A stretch of 64,000 bases of DNA from Pseudoxanthomonas spadix (GTDB lineage Bacteria > Pseudomonadota > Gammaproteobacteria > Xanthomonadales > Xanthomonadaceae), in NCBI RefSeq assembly GCF_003703395.1, contig NZ_RDQN01000003.1, forward strand, positions 62,001 through 126,000. Direction: 5' to 3'. A program made the translations under genes and the position numbers. The notes below the pieces were generated by a model. That model did not search any database, was not told the origin of the DNA, and saw only the letters and a program-made list of their open reading frames with translations. Each line of letters opens with the position of its first letter. Within the stretch, counting starts at the first letter, position 1. Positions 1 to 7,733 of the stretch are shown here, piece by piece.

Positions 1-134
1 CCGGCCGGGGTCGCAAGGTGACGCAGGATCCGGAGAGACGCGCGTTTTACCTGCGGCGCGACCCCGGACCACGCCCGTGCGAGCGCGTGGCATAATCCCC
101 GGCTGCTTTCGGCCCACCAATGGACCCACGATAG

Positions 135-482
135 ATGAACGTGCTCGATTTGCTGATTCCCGCCGCCCATGCCCAGGCTGCCGGCGCCGCACCCGCCCAG
201 GGTGGCGGGTTGTCCATGCTGATCTTCCCGGTCGTGTTGATCGCGGTGATGTACTTCGTGATGATCCGCCCGCAGATGAAGCGCCAGAAGGAGCACAAGT
301 CGCTCCTGGACAAGCTTTCCCGCGGCGACGAGATCATCACCTCCGGCGGCATCGCCGGCACCGTGGCCGAGATCGGCGACAACTTCGTCACCGTCGAGAT
401 CGCCGACGGGGTCAAGGTCCGCGTGCAGAAGGCCGCCGTGGGCAACGTGCTGCCCAAGGGCACGCTGAAGTCCGCCGTCTAA
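135..482 (+). CDS. yajC: YajC, Sec translocon accessory subunit
   Basis: This 115-residue protein matches YajC, the small inner-membrane partner of SecDF that assists protein export by SecYEG. Residues 1-20 are weakly hydrophobic with an AHAQA stretch. One clear membrane segment lies at about 28-46, followed by the family-typical IRPQMKRQKEH stretch and a soluble, charged C-terminal domain. Length and organisation are normal for the family. It is the first gene of yajC-secD-secF; tgt, usually next upstream, would lie outside the window. The ATG at 135 fits the start of similarity, although no strong ribosome binding site is visible. Recognised with high confidence. Confidence 0.95.
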   Translation: MNVLDLLIPAAHAQAAGAAPAQGGGLSMLIFPVVLIAVMYFVMIRPQMKRQKEHKSLLDKLSRGDEIITSGGIAGTVAEIGDNFVTVEIADGVKVRVQKAAVGNVLPKGTLKSAV

Positions 483-498
483 GCGTTTGGCTGTATCC

Positions 499-523
499 GA
501 CGGACCGCCTGCCGCGGTCCGTC
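499..523 (+). terminator. Hairpin between yajC and secD
   Basis: A 10-bp perfect stem (GACGGACCGC paired with GCGGTCCGTC) with a 5-base loop sits just after the yajC stop, followed by a short T-containing stretch. It could be a partial terminator or an mRNA processing hairpin that sets the yajC:secD ratio. There is no long T-run, so full termination is doubtful. Confidence 0.45.
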
Positions 524-622
524 TGCGTTTCATGCCGTGCCACATGGCCATCGGGCCAGGCGGCGTTTTCGGTTTCATCACGTAGAGCGCGCCTGGGGAT
601 GCAGGTGCGCGGGTGCTGAGCA

Positions 623-2509
623 ATGCTTGAGTTTCCCCGCTGGAAGTATGTCCTGATCGTGCTGGTGCTGGTGTTCAGCACGGTCTACGCGCTGCCCAAC
701 ATCTATCCGCAGGATCCTTCGGTCCAGATCACCGCCAGCCGCGGCGCGGCCATCGATGAGGCGCTGCGGCAGAAGGTCGCCGCGGCGCTGGCGACCGTGC
801 AGATCACGCCCAAGCAGCTGGAGACCCGCGACGGCGACCTGCTGGTGCGCCTGGCGTCGCCCGAGGCGCAGGCCAAGGCCAACGACGTGCTGCGCCAGTC
901 GCTGGGCGATGACTACACCGTGGCGCTGAACCTGGCGCCCACCGTGCCGCGCTGGCTCTCCAGCCTGGGCGCCAAGCCCATGGTGCGTGGCCTGGACCTG
1001 CAGGGCGGCGTGCACTTCACCTTGCAGGTGGACCAGAAGGCGGCGCTGGACAAGCGCGTGGAGGCCTATGTCGAGGACGCCCGGGTGACACTGCGTGACG
1101 CCAGGATCCGCGTCGATTCGGTCACCCGCGGCCCTGACAACACCATCGTGGTCAACGTGGCCCAGGGCCAGGACGTGGCTGCGGCGCGCAAGGCGCTGGC
1201 CACCACGCTCAGCGCCAGCAGCAGTGCCAGCGGGGCGCTGGTGGGTGCCTCGCCACTGAGCTACCAGGTGCAGGGCAACCGCATCACCATCGGTCTGCCG
1301 GAAAGCGAGCTGGCCCGCATCTCCGGCGACGCCATCGCCCAGAACATCGCCACCCTGCGCAACCGGGTCAACGCGCTGGGCGTGGCCGAACCGGTGATCC
1401 AGCAACAGGGCAGCGACCGGATCGTGGTCGAACTGCCCGGCGTGCAGGACACCGCGGCGGCCAAGCGCCTGATCGGCGCCACCGCCACGATCGAGTTCCG
1501 CGCGGTGGTCGATGGTGATGCGCTCGAGGCCCAGCGCACCGGCAACATTCCGCCGGAAGCCAAGGTCTACCAGTTGCGCGATGCGCCCGGAGTCCCGGTG
1601 CTGCTGAACAAGCGCGTGCTGGCCTCGGGCGAGCAGATGGTCAATGCCGTGGCCACGGTGGACCAGAACGGCCAGCCCGCGGTGGACATCACCCTGAACA
1701 ACGTGGCCGGCCAGCGCATGTTCGATTTCACCAGCGCCAATGTCGGCAAGAAGATGGCGGTGGTCTACATCGAGCGCATTCCGGAAGTGAAGGTGGTTGA
1801 CGGCAAGGAAGTGCGCAGCGTGCGGGTGAGCGAGCAGGCGCTGGCGCCGTCCACCATCCAGGGCGTCTTCAGCAAGAACTTCCAGACCACCGGCCTGAGC
1901 AAGGACGAAGCCGACAACCTGGCCAAGCTGCTGCGCGCCGGTTCGCTGGCCGCGCCCATGAGCTTTGTCGAGGAGTACGTGATCGGCCCCAGCCTGGGCG
2001 CGGAGAACGTCGAGCGTGGCATCAAGGCGGTGGTGTATTCGTTCCTGTTCACCCTGGTGTTCTTCACCATCTACTACCGCGTGTTTGGCGTGATCACCTC
2101 GCTGGCGCTGCTGTTCAACCTGCTGATCGTGGTGGCGGTGATGTCGCTGTTCGACGCGACCATGACCCTGCCCGGTTTCGCCGGCCTGGCGCTGTCGGTG
2201 GGCCTGTCGGTGGATGCCAACGTGCTGATCAACGAGCGCATCCGCGAGGAACTGCGCAACGGCATGCCGCCCAAGTCAGCGATCGACGCCGGCTACGACA
2301 AGGCCGGCGGCACGATCCTGGACGCCAACCTCACTGGCCTGATCGTGGGCATCGCGCTGTTCGCCTTCGGCACCGGACCGCTGCGCGGCTTCGCCCTGAC
2401 CATGATCATCGGCATCTTCGCCTCGATGTTCACCGCGATCACCGTTTCGCGTGCGCTGGCGGTGCTGATCTACGGCCGCCGCAAGAAGCTCACTTCCGTT
2501 GCCATTTGA
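623..2509 (+). CDS. secD: SecD, protein-export membrane protein
   Basis: A 628-residue SecD. With SecF it uses the proton-motive force to pull translocated chains into the periplasm and recycle SecA. One N-terminal membrane helix lies at about 6-25. A large periplasmic P1 domain follows and contains the DLQGG motif near residue 120. The C-terminal RND-type membrane domain (about 465-620) carries the GLSVDANVLINERIREE segment, which is strongly conserved in SecD. Length is close to the usual 610-630. The start at 623 has no strong Shine-Dalgarno, but the similarity begins there. It is followed 62 bp later by secF, so the two are likely co-transcribed. Confidence 0.97.
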   Translation: MLEFPRWKYVLIVLVLVFSTVYALPNIYPQDPSVQITASRGAAIDEALRQKVAAALATVQITPKQLETRDGDLLVRLASPEAQAKANDVLRQSLGDDYTVALNLAPTVPRWLSSLGAKPMVRGLDLQGGVHFTLQVDQKAALDKRVEAYVEDARVTLRDARIRVDSVTRGPDNTIVVNVAQGQDVAAARKALATTLSASSSASGALVGASPLSYQVQGNRITIGLPESELARISGDAIAQNIATLRNRVNALGVAEPVIQQQGSDRIVVELPGVQDTAAAKRLIGATATIEFRAVVDGDALEAQRTGNIPPEAKVYQLRDAPGVPVLLNKRVLASGEQMVNAVATVDQNGQPAVDITLNNVAGQRMFDFTSANVGKKMAVVYIERIPEVKVVDGKEVRSVRVSEQALAPSTIQGVFSKNFQTTGLSKDEADNLAKLLRAGSLAAPMSFVEEYVIGPSLGAENVERGIKAVVYSFLFTLVFFTIYYRVFGVITSLALLFNLLIVVAVMSLFDATMTLPGFAGLALSVGLSVDANVLINERIREELRNGMPPKSAIDAGYDKAGGTILDANLTGLIVGIALFAFGTGPLRGFALTMIIGIFASMFTAITVSRALAVLIYGRRKKLTSVAI

Positions 2510-2571
2510 TGCGAGTCCCTCGCAAGAGCCCGCACATCCATGTGCGGACTTTTAAAAAGGAAGAACATTCC

Positions 2572-3540
2572 ATGAAACTGTTCCCGCTGCATCTCATCCC
2601 GAACGACACCAGGATCGACTTCATGCGCCACCGCCGCCCGGTGCTGGCGGTGATGCTGGTGCTGCTGGTGGCCTCGTTGGCGATCATCGGCCTGAAGGGC
2701 TTCGACTATGCGCTGGAATTCACCGGCGGCACCGTGGTGCGCGCGCACTTCGAAAAGCCGGTCGACGTGGACCAGCTGCGCACGCGCCTGGACCAGGCCG
2801 GCTTTCAGAACGCCCAGGTGCAGAACGTCGGCAGCGCCAACGAGGTGATGGTGCGGCTGCAGCCGCATGGCGAGCACAACAACGACGAGAACGCCGGCCG
2901 CACCGTGGCCGAGGCCGTGCGCAAGGTGGTGACCAGCGATGCCAACCCCGCCACCGTGCAGCCGGGCGAATTCGTCGGCCCGCAGGTCGGCAGGGACCTG
3001 GCCATGAACGGCGTGTACGCGACGATCTTCATGCTGGTGGGCTTTTTGATCTACATCGCGGTCCGCTTCGAATGGAAGTTCGCGGTGGTGGCCTCGCTGA
3101 CCGCGTTCTTCGACCTGATCCTCACCGTGGCCTACATGTCGCTGCTGGGCCGCGAGTTCGACCTGACCGTGCTGGCCGGGCTGCTGTCGGTGATGGGCTT
3201 TGCGATCAACGACATCATCGTGGTGTTCGACCGGGTGCGCGAGAACTTCCGGTCCCTGCGCGTGGAGCCGCTGGAAGTGCTCAACCGTTCGATCAACCAG
3301 ACCCTGTCGCGCACCATCATCACCGCGGTGATGTTCTTCCTCTCGGCGCTGGCGCTGTACCTGTTCGGCGGCCGCTCGATGGAAGGCCTGGCCGAGACCC
3401 ACATGGTCGGTGCAGTGATCGTGGTGGTTTCCTCGGTGATCGTGGCCGTGCCGATGCTGAGCATCGGCCCATTCAAGGTGACCAAGCAGGACCTGTTGCC
3501 CAAGGCCAGGGACATCGAGGCGCTGGCGCGTCGTCCCTGA
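2572..3540 (+). CDS. secF: SecF, protein-export membrane protein
   Basis: A 322-residue SecF, partner of SecD in the SecDF motor. The frame is open upstream to 2506, but the ATG at 2572 is preceded at good spacing by AAGGAAG (2557-2563) and begins the conserved N-terminus, so it is chosen. Six membrane segments are visible: one at about 20-40 and five from about 145 on. The EFTGG motif (family: DFTGG) near 48 and the FAINDIIVVFDRVREN segment, typical of SecF, are present. It is the last gene of the sec cluster and converges with ispB across a hairpin at 3573-3609. Confidence 0.97.
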   Translation: MKLFPLHLIPNDTRIDFMRHRRPVLAVMLVLLVASLAIIGLKGFDYALEFTGGTVVRAHFEKPVDVDQLRTRLDQAGFQNAQVQNVGSANEVMVRLQPHGEHNNDENAGRTVAEAVRKVVTSDANPATVQPGEFVGPQVGRDLAMNGVYATIFMLVGFLIYIAVRFEWKFAVVASLTAFFDLILTVAYMSLLGREFDLTVLAGLLSVMGFAINDIIVVFDRVRENFRSLRVEPLEVLNRSINQTLSRTIITAVMFFLSALALYLFGGRSMEGLAETHMVGAVIVVVSSVIVAVPMLSIGPFKVTKQDLLPKARDIEALARRP

Positions 3541-3572
3541 GCCCGCCGAGCCTTTCGTCGGAGCCGCTTCGA

Positions 3573-3609
3573 CGGCGATGGGGCTCTACCAGCAAAATCC
3601 CCATCGCCG
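3573..3609. repeat. REP-like inverted repeat, secF/ispB junction
   Basis: An 11-bp perfect inverted repeat (CGGCGATGGGG, paired with CCCCATCGCCG) lies between the convergent secF and ispB genes. The flank GGAGCCGCTTC at 3560-3570 relates it to the better-preserved element at 31405-31472. It may act as a bidirectional terminator. Confidence 0.6.
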
Positions 3610-3634
3610 CTGACGCCTGACCCGTGCCATTTGG

Positions 3635-4636
3635 TCAGTGCTGGCGCTGGACCGCGTAGCGGGCCAGCCCGCGCAGGGCAGCGATGGCCTCGTTTTCGGG
3701 CAGGCCCTCCAGCGTGGCTTCGGCGGCACGCGCGTACTCGGCTGCGCGCTGCTGGCTGTAGGCGATGCTGCCGGCGGCGTGGATCGCGGCCAGCACCTCC
3801 GGCATCGCATCGCCATCGCCGTCCTGGATGATCTGGCGCAGGCGTGCGGCGGTGGCCGGATCGGAATGGGCGATGGCATGGATCAGCGGCAGGGTCGCCT
3901 TGCCCTCGGCCAGGTCGTCGCCCAGGTTCTTGCCCAGCTCGGCCGCGTCGGCGGTGTAGTCCAGCACATCGTCGGCAATCTGGAAGGCATGACCCAGCTG
4001 CAGGCCATAGTCGTACAGGCACTGCCGGGTGGCCGGATCGGCGCCCGAAGCCAGCGCGCCCAGCTCGGTGCCGGCGGCGAACAACACCGCGGTCTTGCGC
4101 TCGATCACGCGCAGGTAGGCCGCTTCGTCGGTATCGGGGTTGTGCACGTGCAGCAGCTGCAGGACCTCGCCTTCGGCGATGCGGTTGGTGGTATCGGCCA
4201 GGATGCGCATGACCGCCATGCGCTCCAGTTCGACCATCAGCTGGAAGCTGCGCGAATACAGGAAGTCGCCGACCAGCACGCTGGGAGCGTTGCCCCACAG
4301 CGCGTTGGCGGTGCTGCGGCCGCGGCGCAGGTCCGACTGGTCCACCACGTCGTCGTGGAGCAGGGTCGAGGTGTGGATGAACTCGATGATCGCCGCCAGC
4401 TGGTGGTGTTCGGCCGTCGCATCGACCCCGCAGGCGCGTCCGGCCAGGGCTACCAGCATCGGCCGCAGGCGCTTGCCGCCGGCGGAGATGATGTGGTCGG
4501 CGATCTGGTTGATCAGGACCACCTCCGAGGCCAGGCGGCGACGGATCAGGGCATCGATGGCCGCCATGTCCGGGGCGGCGAGGGACTGGATCTGGGCCAG
4601 CGCCAGGGCGGGGCGGGGAAGCTGGACGGCGGACAT
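3635..4636 (-). CDS. ispB: Trans-polyprenyl diphosphate synthase (octaprenyl type)
   Basis: A 333-residue polyprenyl diphosphate synthase that builds the isoprenoid side chain of ubiquinone by adding isopentenyl diphosphate to an allylic primer. The first aspartate-rich motif DDVVD is at 95-99 and the second, DDVLD, at 222-226. The GGKRLRP substrate-binding motif is at 53-59. Length and motifs match the IspB group rather than the shorter FPP/GGPP synthases; octaprenyl specificity is inferred from the family and from Q-8 use in this bacterial family. It is divergent from ssb, with about 170 bp between the starts. Confidence 0.92.
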   Translation of the reverse strand: MSAVQLPRPALALAQIQSLAAPDMAAIDALIRRRLASEVVLINQIADHIISAGGKRLRPMLVALAGRACGVDATAEHHQLAAIIEFIHTSTLLHDDVVDQSDLRRGRSTANALWGNAPSVLVGDFLYSRSFQLMVELERMAVMRILADTTNRIAEGEVLQLLHVHNPDTDEAAYLRVIERKTAVLFAAGTELGALASGADPATRQCLYDYGLQLGHAFQIADDVLDYTADAAELGKNLGDDLAEGKATLPLIHAIAHSDPATAARLRQIIQDGDGDAMPEVLAAIHAAGSIAYSQQRAAEYARAAEATLEGLPENEAIAALRGLARYAVQRQH

Positions 4637-4750
4637 GCGCTCTGGGCTGTTCCAAGGAGAATTGCGATTATAGGTTCAGCCAGCGCCGGGCGTTGGGGAA
4701 TTCTCCTACCCGTGGGCGGGTCGTTGCCCGATGGCGCGGACCGGGGTGGC

Positions 4751-4756
4751 TATAAT
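4751..4756 (+). promoter_or_regulatory. -10 element of ssb promoter
   Basis: A perfect TATAAT stands 50 bp before the ssb start in an otherwise GC-rich divergent spacer. The best -35 candidate (TTGCCC at 4724-4729) is too far upstream for an ideal spacer, so only the -10 box is called. Confidence 0.55.
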
Positions 4757-4805
4757 CGAATGTCAATGCCCGCAATCGGCGGGCCAAGCTAGAGCGGATA
4801 CTCAT

Positions 4806-5342
4806 ATGGCACGCGGCATCAACAAGGTCATCCTGGTCGGCAATCTGGGCAATGACCCGGACACCAAGTACACGCAGGGCGGCATGGCTGTGACCCGCAT
4901 CAGCCTGGCCACCACCAGCGTGCGCAAGGACAAGGAAGGCAACAACCAGGAGCGCACCGAATGGCACCGGGTGGTGTTCTTCGGCAAGCTCGGCGAGATC
5001 GCCGGCGAGTACCTGCGCAAGGGCTCTCAGGTCTATGTCGAAGGCGAACTGCGCTACGACAAGTACACCGGCCAGGACGGGGTGGAGAAGTTCAGCACCG
5101 ACATCGTCGCCAACGAGATGCAGATGCTCGGTGGTCGCGGTGAAGGCGGTGGCGGCACGGGTGGCGGCGAGCGGCCGCAACGTTCGGCTGCGCCGCGCCA
5201 GGAATACGGCGGCGCGGGCGGCCAGCGCGGTGGCGCAGACGGCAACTACGGCGGCGGCCAGCAACAGGGCCCGCGCGGCCAGGCCCCGGCCACGCAGCCG
5301 GCCCCAAGCGACGACTTCGCCGACGACGACATTCCGTTCTGA
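4806..5342 (+). CDS. ssb: Single-stranded DNA-binding protein SSB
   Basis: A 178-residue SSB that coats single-stranded DNA in replication, repair and recombination. The OB fold spans about 1-110 and begins with the typical [17 protein letters not shown]. It is followed by a Gly/Gln-rich flexible linker and the acidic tip DDDIPF, the docking site for partner proteins. The ATG at 4806 is used although the frame is open to 4731, because homology begins there and the promoter -10 box lies inside the extension. Divergent from ispB and followed by a hairpin terminator. Confidence 0.97.
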   Translation: MARGINKVILVGNLGNDPDTKYTQGGMAVTRISLATTSVRKDKEGNNQERTEWHRVVFFGKLGEIAGEYLRKGSQVYVEGELRYDKYTGQDGVEKFSTDIVANEMQMLGGRGEGGGGTGGGERPQRSAAPRQEYGGAGGQRGGADGNYGGGQQQGPRGQAPATQPAPSDDFADDDIPF

Positions 5343-5374
5343 TTGATCGGACCGGCTGGCGGTTGCACTGACCA

Positions 5375-5402
5375 GAGTCCCGCACGCGCGGGGCTTTGTT
5401 CT
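5375..5402 (+). terminator. Terminator after ssb
   Basis: A GC-rich hairpin (AGTCCCGC/GCGGGGCT with one wobble) is followed by TTTGTTCTTTC, shortly after the ssb stop. It has the layout of an intrinsic terminator. Confidence 0.65.
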
Positions 5403-5514
5403 TTCGCAGCGGCAAGGCCCTGCTTGGCGGTGCGGCCGCGGTGTCCGCGCGACTTTGCCGGCCGGGCCAGTTCAGGTAGCGTTGCCGGCTTGCGTCTTTC
5501 CCAAGGTCCTTGTC

Positions 5515-7506
5515 ATGCAGCAGCCCGTTGCCCAACCGCGGCAGCTCACTTTTCGCGCGATCGTGCTGGCCGTCTTCCTGGCGGTGGTGCTGGCCGCGGC
5601 CAACGCGTACCTGGGGCTGTTTGCCGGGCTGACCATCGCCACCGCGATTCCGGCGGCGGTGGTCTCGATGGGCGTGCTGCGCCTGCTGGGCGGCGGCACG
5701 ATCCTGGAGAACAACATCGTCCAGACCGGCGCCTCGGCCGGCTCGTCGATCGCCGCCGGGGTGATCTTCACCATCCCGGCACTGGTGATCATGGGCTACT
5801 GGCCGGACTTCAAGTACTGGTGGGTGCTGGGCATCGCCGGCATGGGCGGCCTGCTGGGCGTGCTGTTCTCGGTGCCGCTGCGGCGCTCGATGATCGTCGA
5901 GGAGCCGCTGCCCTTCCCCGAAGGCAAGGCCGCGGCCGAAGTGCTCAAGGCCGGTGACCGTGCCGGTGAAGGCGCGCCCGGCCCGGGCCTGAGGATCCTG
6001 GCCGCCTCCGGCGCGATCGGCGCCCTGGTCAAGCTGGCCGCGGCCAGTGGCCTGCGCGTGATCCCCGACACCTGGACCCAGGCGGCCTATCTGGGCAGTT
6101 CCAGGATCACCGCCTTCATCGGCACCAACCTGTCGCCGGCGCTGCTGGGCGTGGGCTACATCGTGGGCCTGAACGTGGGCATCGTGGTGCTGTCCGGCTC
6201 GGTCCTGTCCTGGCACATCGCCATCCCGCTGTACCAGGCGTTCTTCATGCACACCGATCCGGCGCTGGCCGCCTCGATTGCCGGTGCGCCCCCGGCCGAT
6301 GCCGCCTTCGCCATCTGGGGCGCCAAGCTGCGTTACCTGGGCGTGGGTGCGATGCTGATCGGTGGCATCTGGACACTGTTTTCGCTGCGCAAGTCGCTGC
6401 TGGGCGGGATCAAGTCCGGCCTGGCCGCCGCACGCAGGAACACCGCCGGCGCGGCGGTGGCCGAGACCGAGCGCGACCTGCCGATGAAGTGGATGCTGGT
6501 GGCGCTGGTGCTGTGCACGCTGCCGTTGCTGGGCCTGTATCAGGCCATCGTCGGCCAGTGGCATGTCTCGATCCCGATGACGATCATCATGATCGTGGCC
6601 GGCTTCCTGTTCGTCTCGGTGTCCGGTTATCTGGCCGGGTTGATCGGTTCGTCCAACAACCCGGTCTCGGGCATCACCATCTCCACCATCCTGTTCGCCT
6701 CGGTGGTGCTGGTGCTGCTGCTGGGCAAGAGCGGCCTGACCCCGGTCGGCAGTGGCGGGGCGCCGCTGGGCGCGGTGGCGGCGATCATGATCGGCGCGGT
6801 GGTGTGCTGCGCAGCGGCCGTGGGCGGGGACAATCTGCAGGACCTCAAGGCCGGTTATCTGGTCGGGGCCACGCCATGGAAGCAGCAGCTGATGCTGGGG
6901 ATCGGCGCGTTCTCGTGCGCACTGATCATGGCCCCGGTGCTGAACCTGCTGGCCCAGGCCTACGGCATCGGCGCGCCGACGCCCGAGCATCCCCAGTCGC
7001 TGGCCGCACCGCAGGCCAACCTGATGGCCTCGGTGGCGCGTGGGTTGTTCGGCGGCCAGCTGCCGTGGAGCTTCATTGCGCTGGGCGCAGTGGTCGGTGC
7101 GCTGGTGATCGCCCTGGACCAATGGCTCAAGCGCACTGGCAGGCGTTTTCGCGTCCCGGTGCTGGCCGCGGCCATCGGCATCTATCTGCCACTGGAACTG
7201 ATGGTGCCGATCTTCCTGGGCGGCCTGCTGGCGCATCTGGTCGAACGCTTCCACAGGATCGGTGCCGATGACGAGGACGGCCGCGACCGCGTGCATCGCC
7301 CGGGCGTGCTGTTTGCCGCCGGTCTGATCACCGGCGAGGCGCTGATGGGCATTGCCATCGCCGTGCCGATCGTGGTCTCGGCCCGGGCCGACGTGCTGGC
7401 CCTGCCCGAGGCCCTGCAGCTCAACCAGTGGGTCGGCCTGGCGATCCTGGCGCTGGTCGGCTGGCTGCTGTACCGGGTCGGCAGGAAGGCCGAGCAGGTC
7501 GCCTGA
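5515..7506 (+). CDS. OPT-family oligopeptide transporter
   Basis: A 663-residue polytopic membrane protein of the OPT (oligopeptide transporter) family, which imports small peptides or metal-peptide complexes in symport with protons. About 15 hydrophobic segments are visible. The N-terminal FRAIVLAVFLAVVLAAANAY stretch and the GGTILENNIVQTGASAGSS stretch are typical of the prokaryotic OPT branch. The SSNNPVSGITIS motif near 380 and the AVGGDNLQDLKAGYLVGATP segment are also characteristic. The ATG at 5515, preceded by AAGG at 5503-5506, is chosen over an upstream alternative at 5455. It appears monocistronic. The substrate cannot be told from sequence. Confidence 0.93.
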   Translation: MQQPVAQPRQLTFRAIVLAVFLAVVLAAANAYLGLFAGLTIATAIPAAVVSMGVLRLLGGGTILENNIVQTGASAGSSIAAGVIFTIPALVIMGYWPDFKYWWVLGIAGMGGLLGVLFSVPLRRSMIVEEPLPFPEGKAAAEVLKAGDRAGEGAPGPGLRILAASGAIGALVKLAAASGLRVIPDTWTQAAYLGSSRITAFIGTNLSPALLGVGYIVGLNVGIVVLSGSVLSWHIAIPLYQAFFMHTDPALAASIAGAPPADAAFAIWGAKLRYLGVGAMLIGGIWTLFSLRKSLLGGIKSGLAAARRNTAGAAVAETERDLPMKWMLVALVLCTLPLLGLYQAIVGQWHVSIPMTIIMIVAGFLFVSVSGYLAGLIGSSNNPVSGITISTILFASVVLVLLLGKSGLTPVGSGGAPLGAVAAIMIGAVVCCAAAVGGDNLQDLKAGYLVGATPWKQQLMLGIGAFSCALIMAPVLNLLAQAYGIGAPTPEHPQSLAAPQANLMASVARGLFGGQLPWSFIALGAVVGALVIALDQWLKRTGRRFRVPVLAAAIGIYLPLELMVPIFLGGLLAHLVERFHRIGADDEDGRDRVHRPGVLFAAGLITGEALMGIAIAVPIVVSARADVLALPEALQLNQWVGLAILALVGWLLYRVGRKAEQVA

Positions 7507-7557
7507 GCAGCCGCATGCGTGTCAAGGAAAGGCGGCCGCTGGCTGCTTTTTTGCCCG

Positions 7558-7625
7558 GTGGGAGCGGCCATGGCGGCGAAAGGGTCTTGCCGCCGATGTC
7601 CCTTCGCCGCCATGGCCGCTCCCAC
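7558..7625. repeat. REP-like inverted repeat, family A copy 1
   Basis: An almost perfect 26-27-bp inverted repeat around a 15-base loop, with arms beginning GTGGGAGCGGCCATGGCGG. The same arms recur at 17122-17186. It lies between the OPT transporter and the S9 peptidase genes. Confidence 0.85.
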
Positions 7626-7733
7626 GGTTGCCTGGATGACGGCTCGGCCAGGCCATGACCGCATTCCTTTGCGCCGGCTGACGTGCCCGGCCTACCATCG
7701 AGCACTTTTTTACCTTTTTCGGAGTTCGAGCCA

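Noticed and set aside
5-67. 10-bp inverted repeat CCGGGGTCGC/GCGACCCCGG at the left edge
   Set aside because: Arms are 43 bp apart with no T-run and no gene context; it may be chance in GC-rich DNA.
5092-7296. 734-residue minus-strand open frame over ssb and the OPT transporter
   Set aside because: Composition is His/Gln/Arg/Gly-rich shadow type with no motif; the plus-strand genes explain the region.
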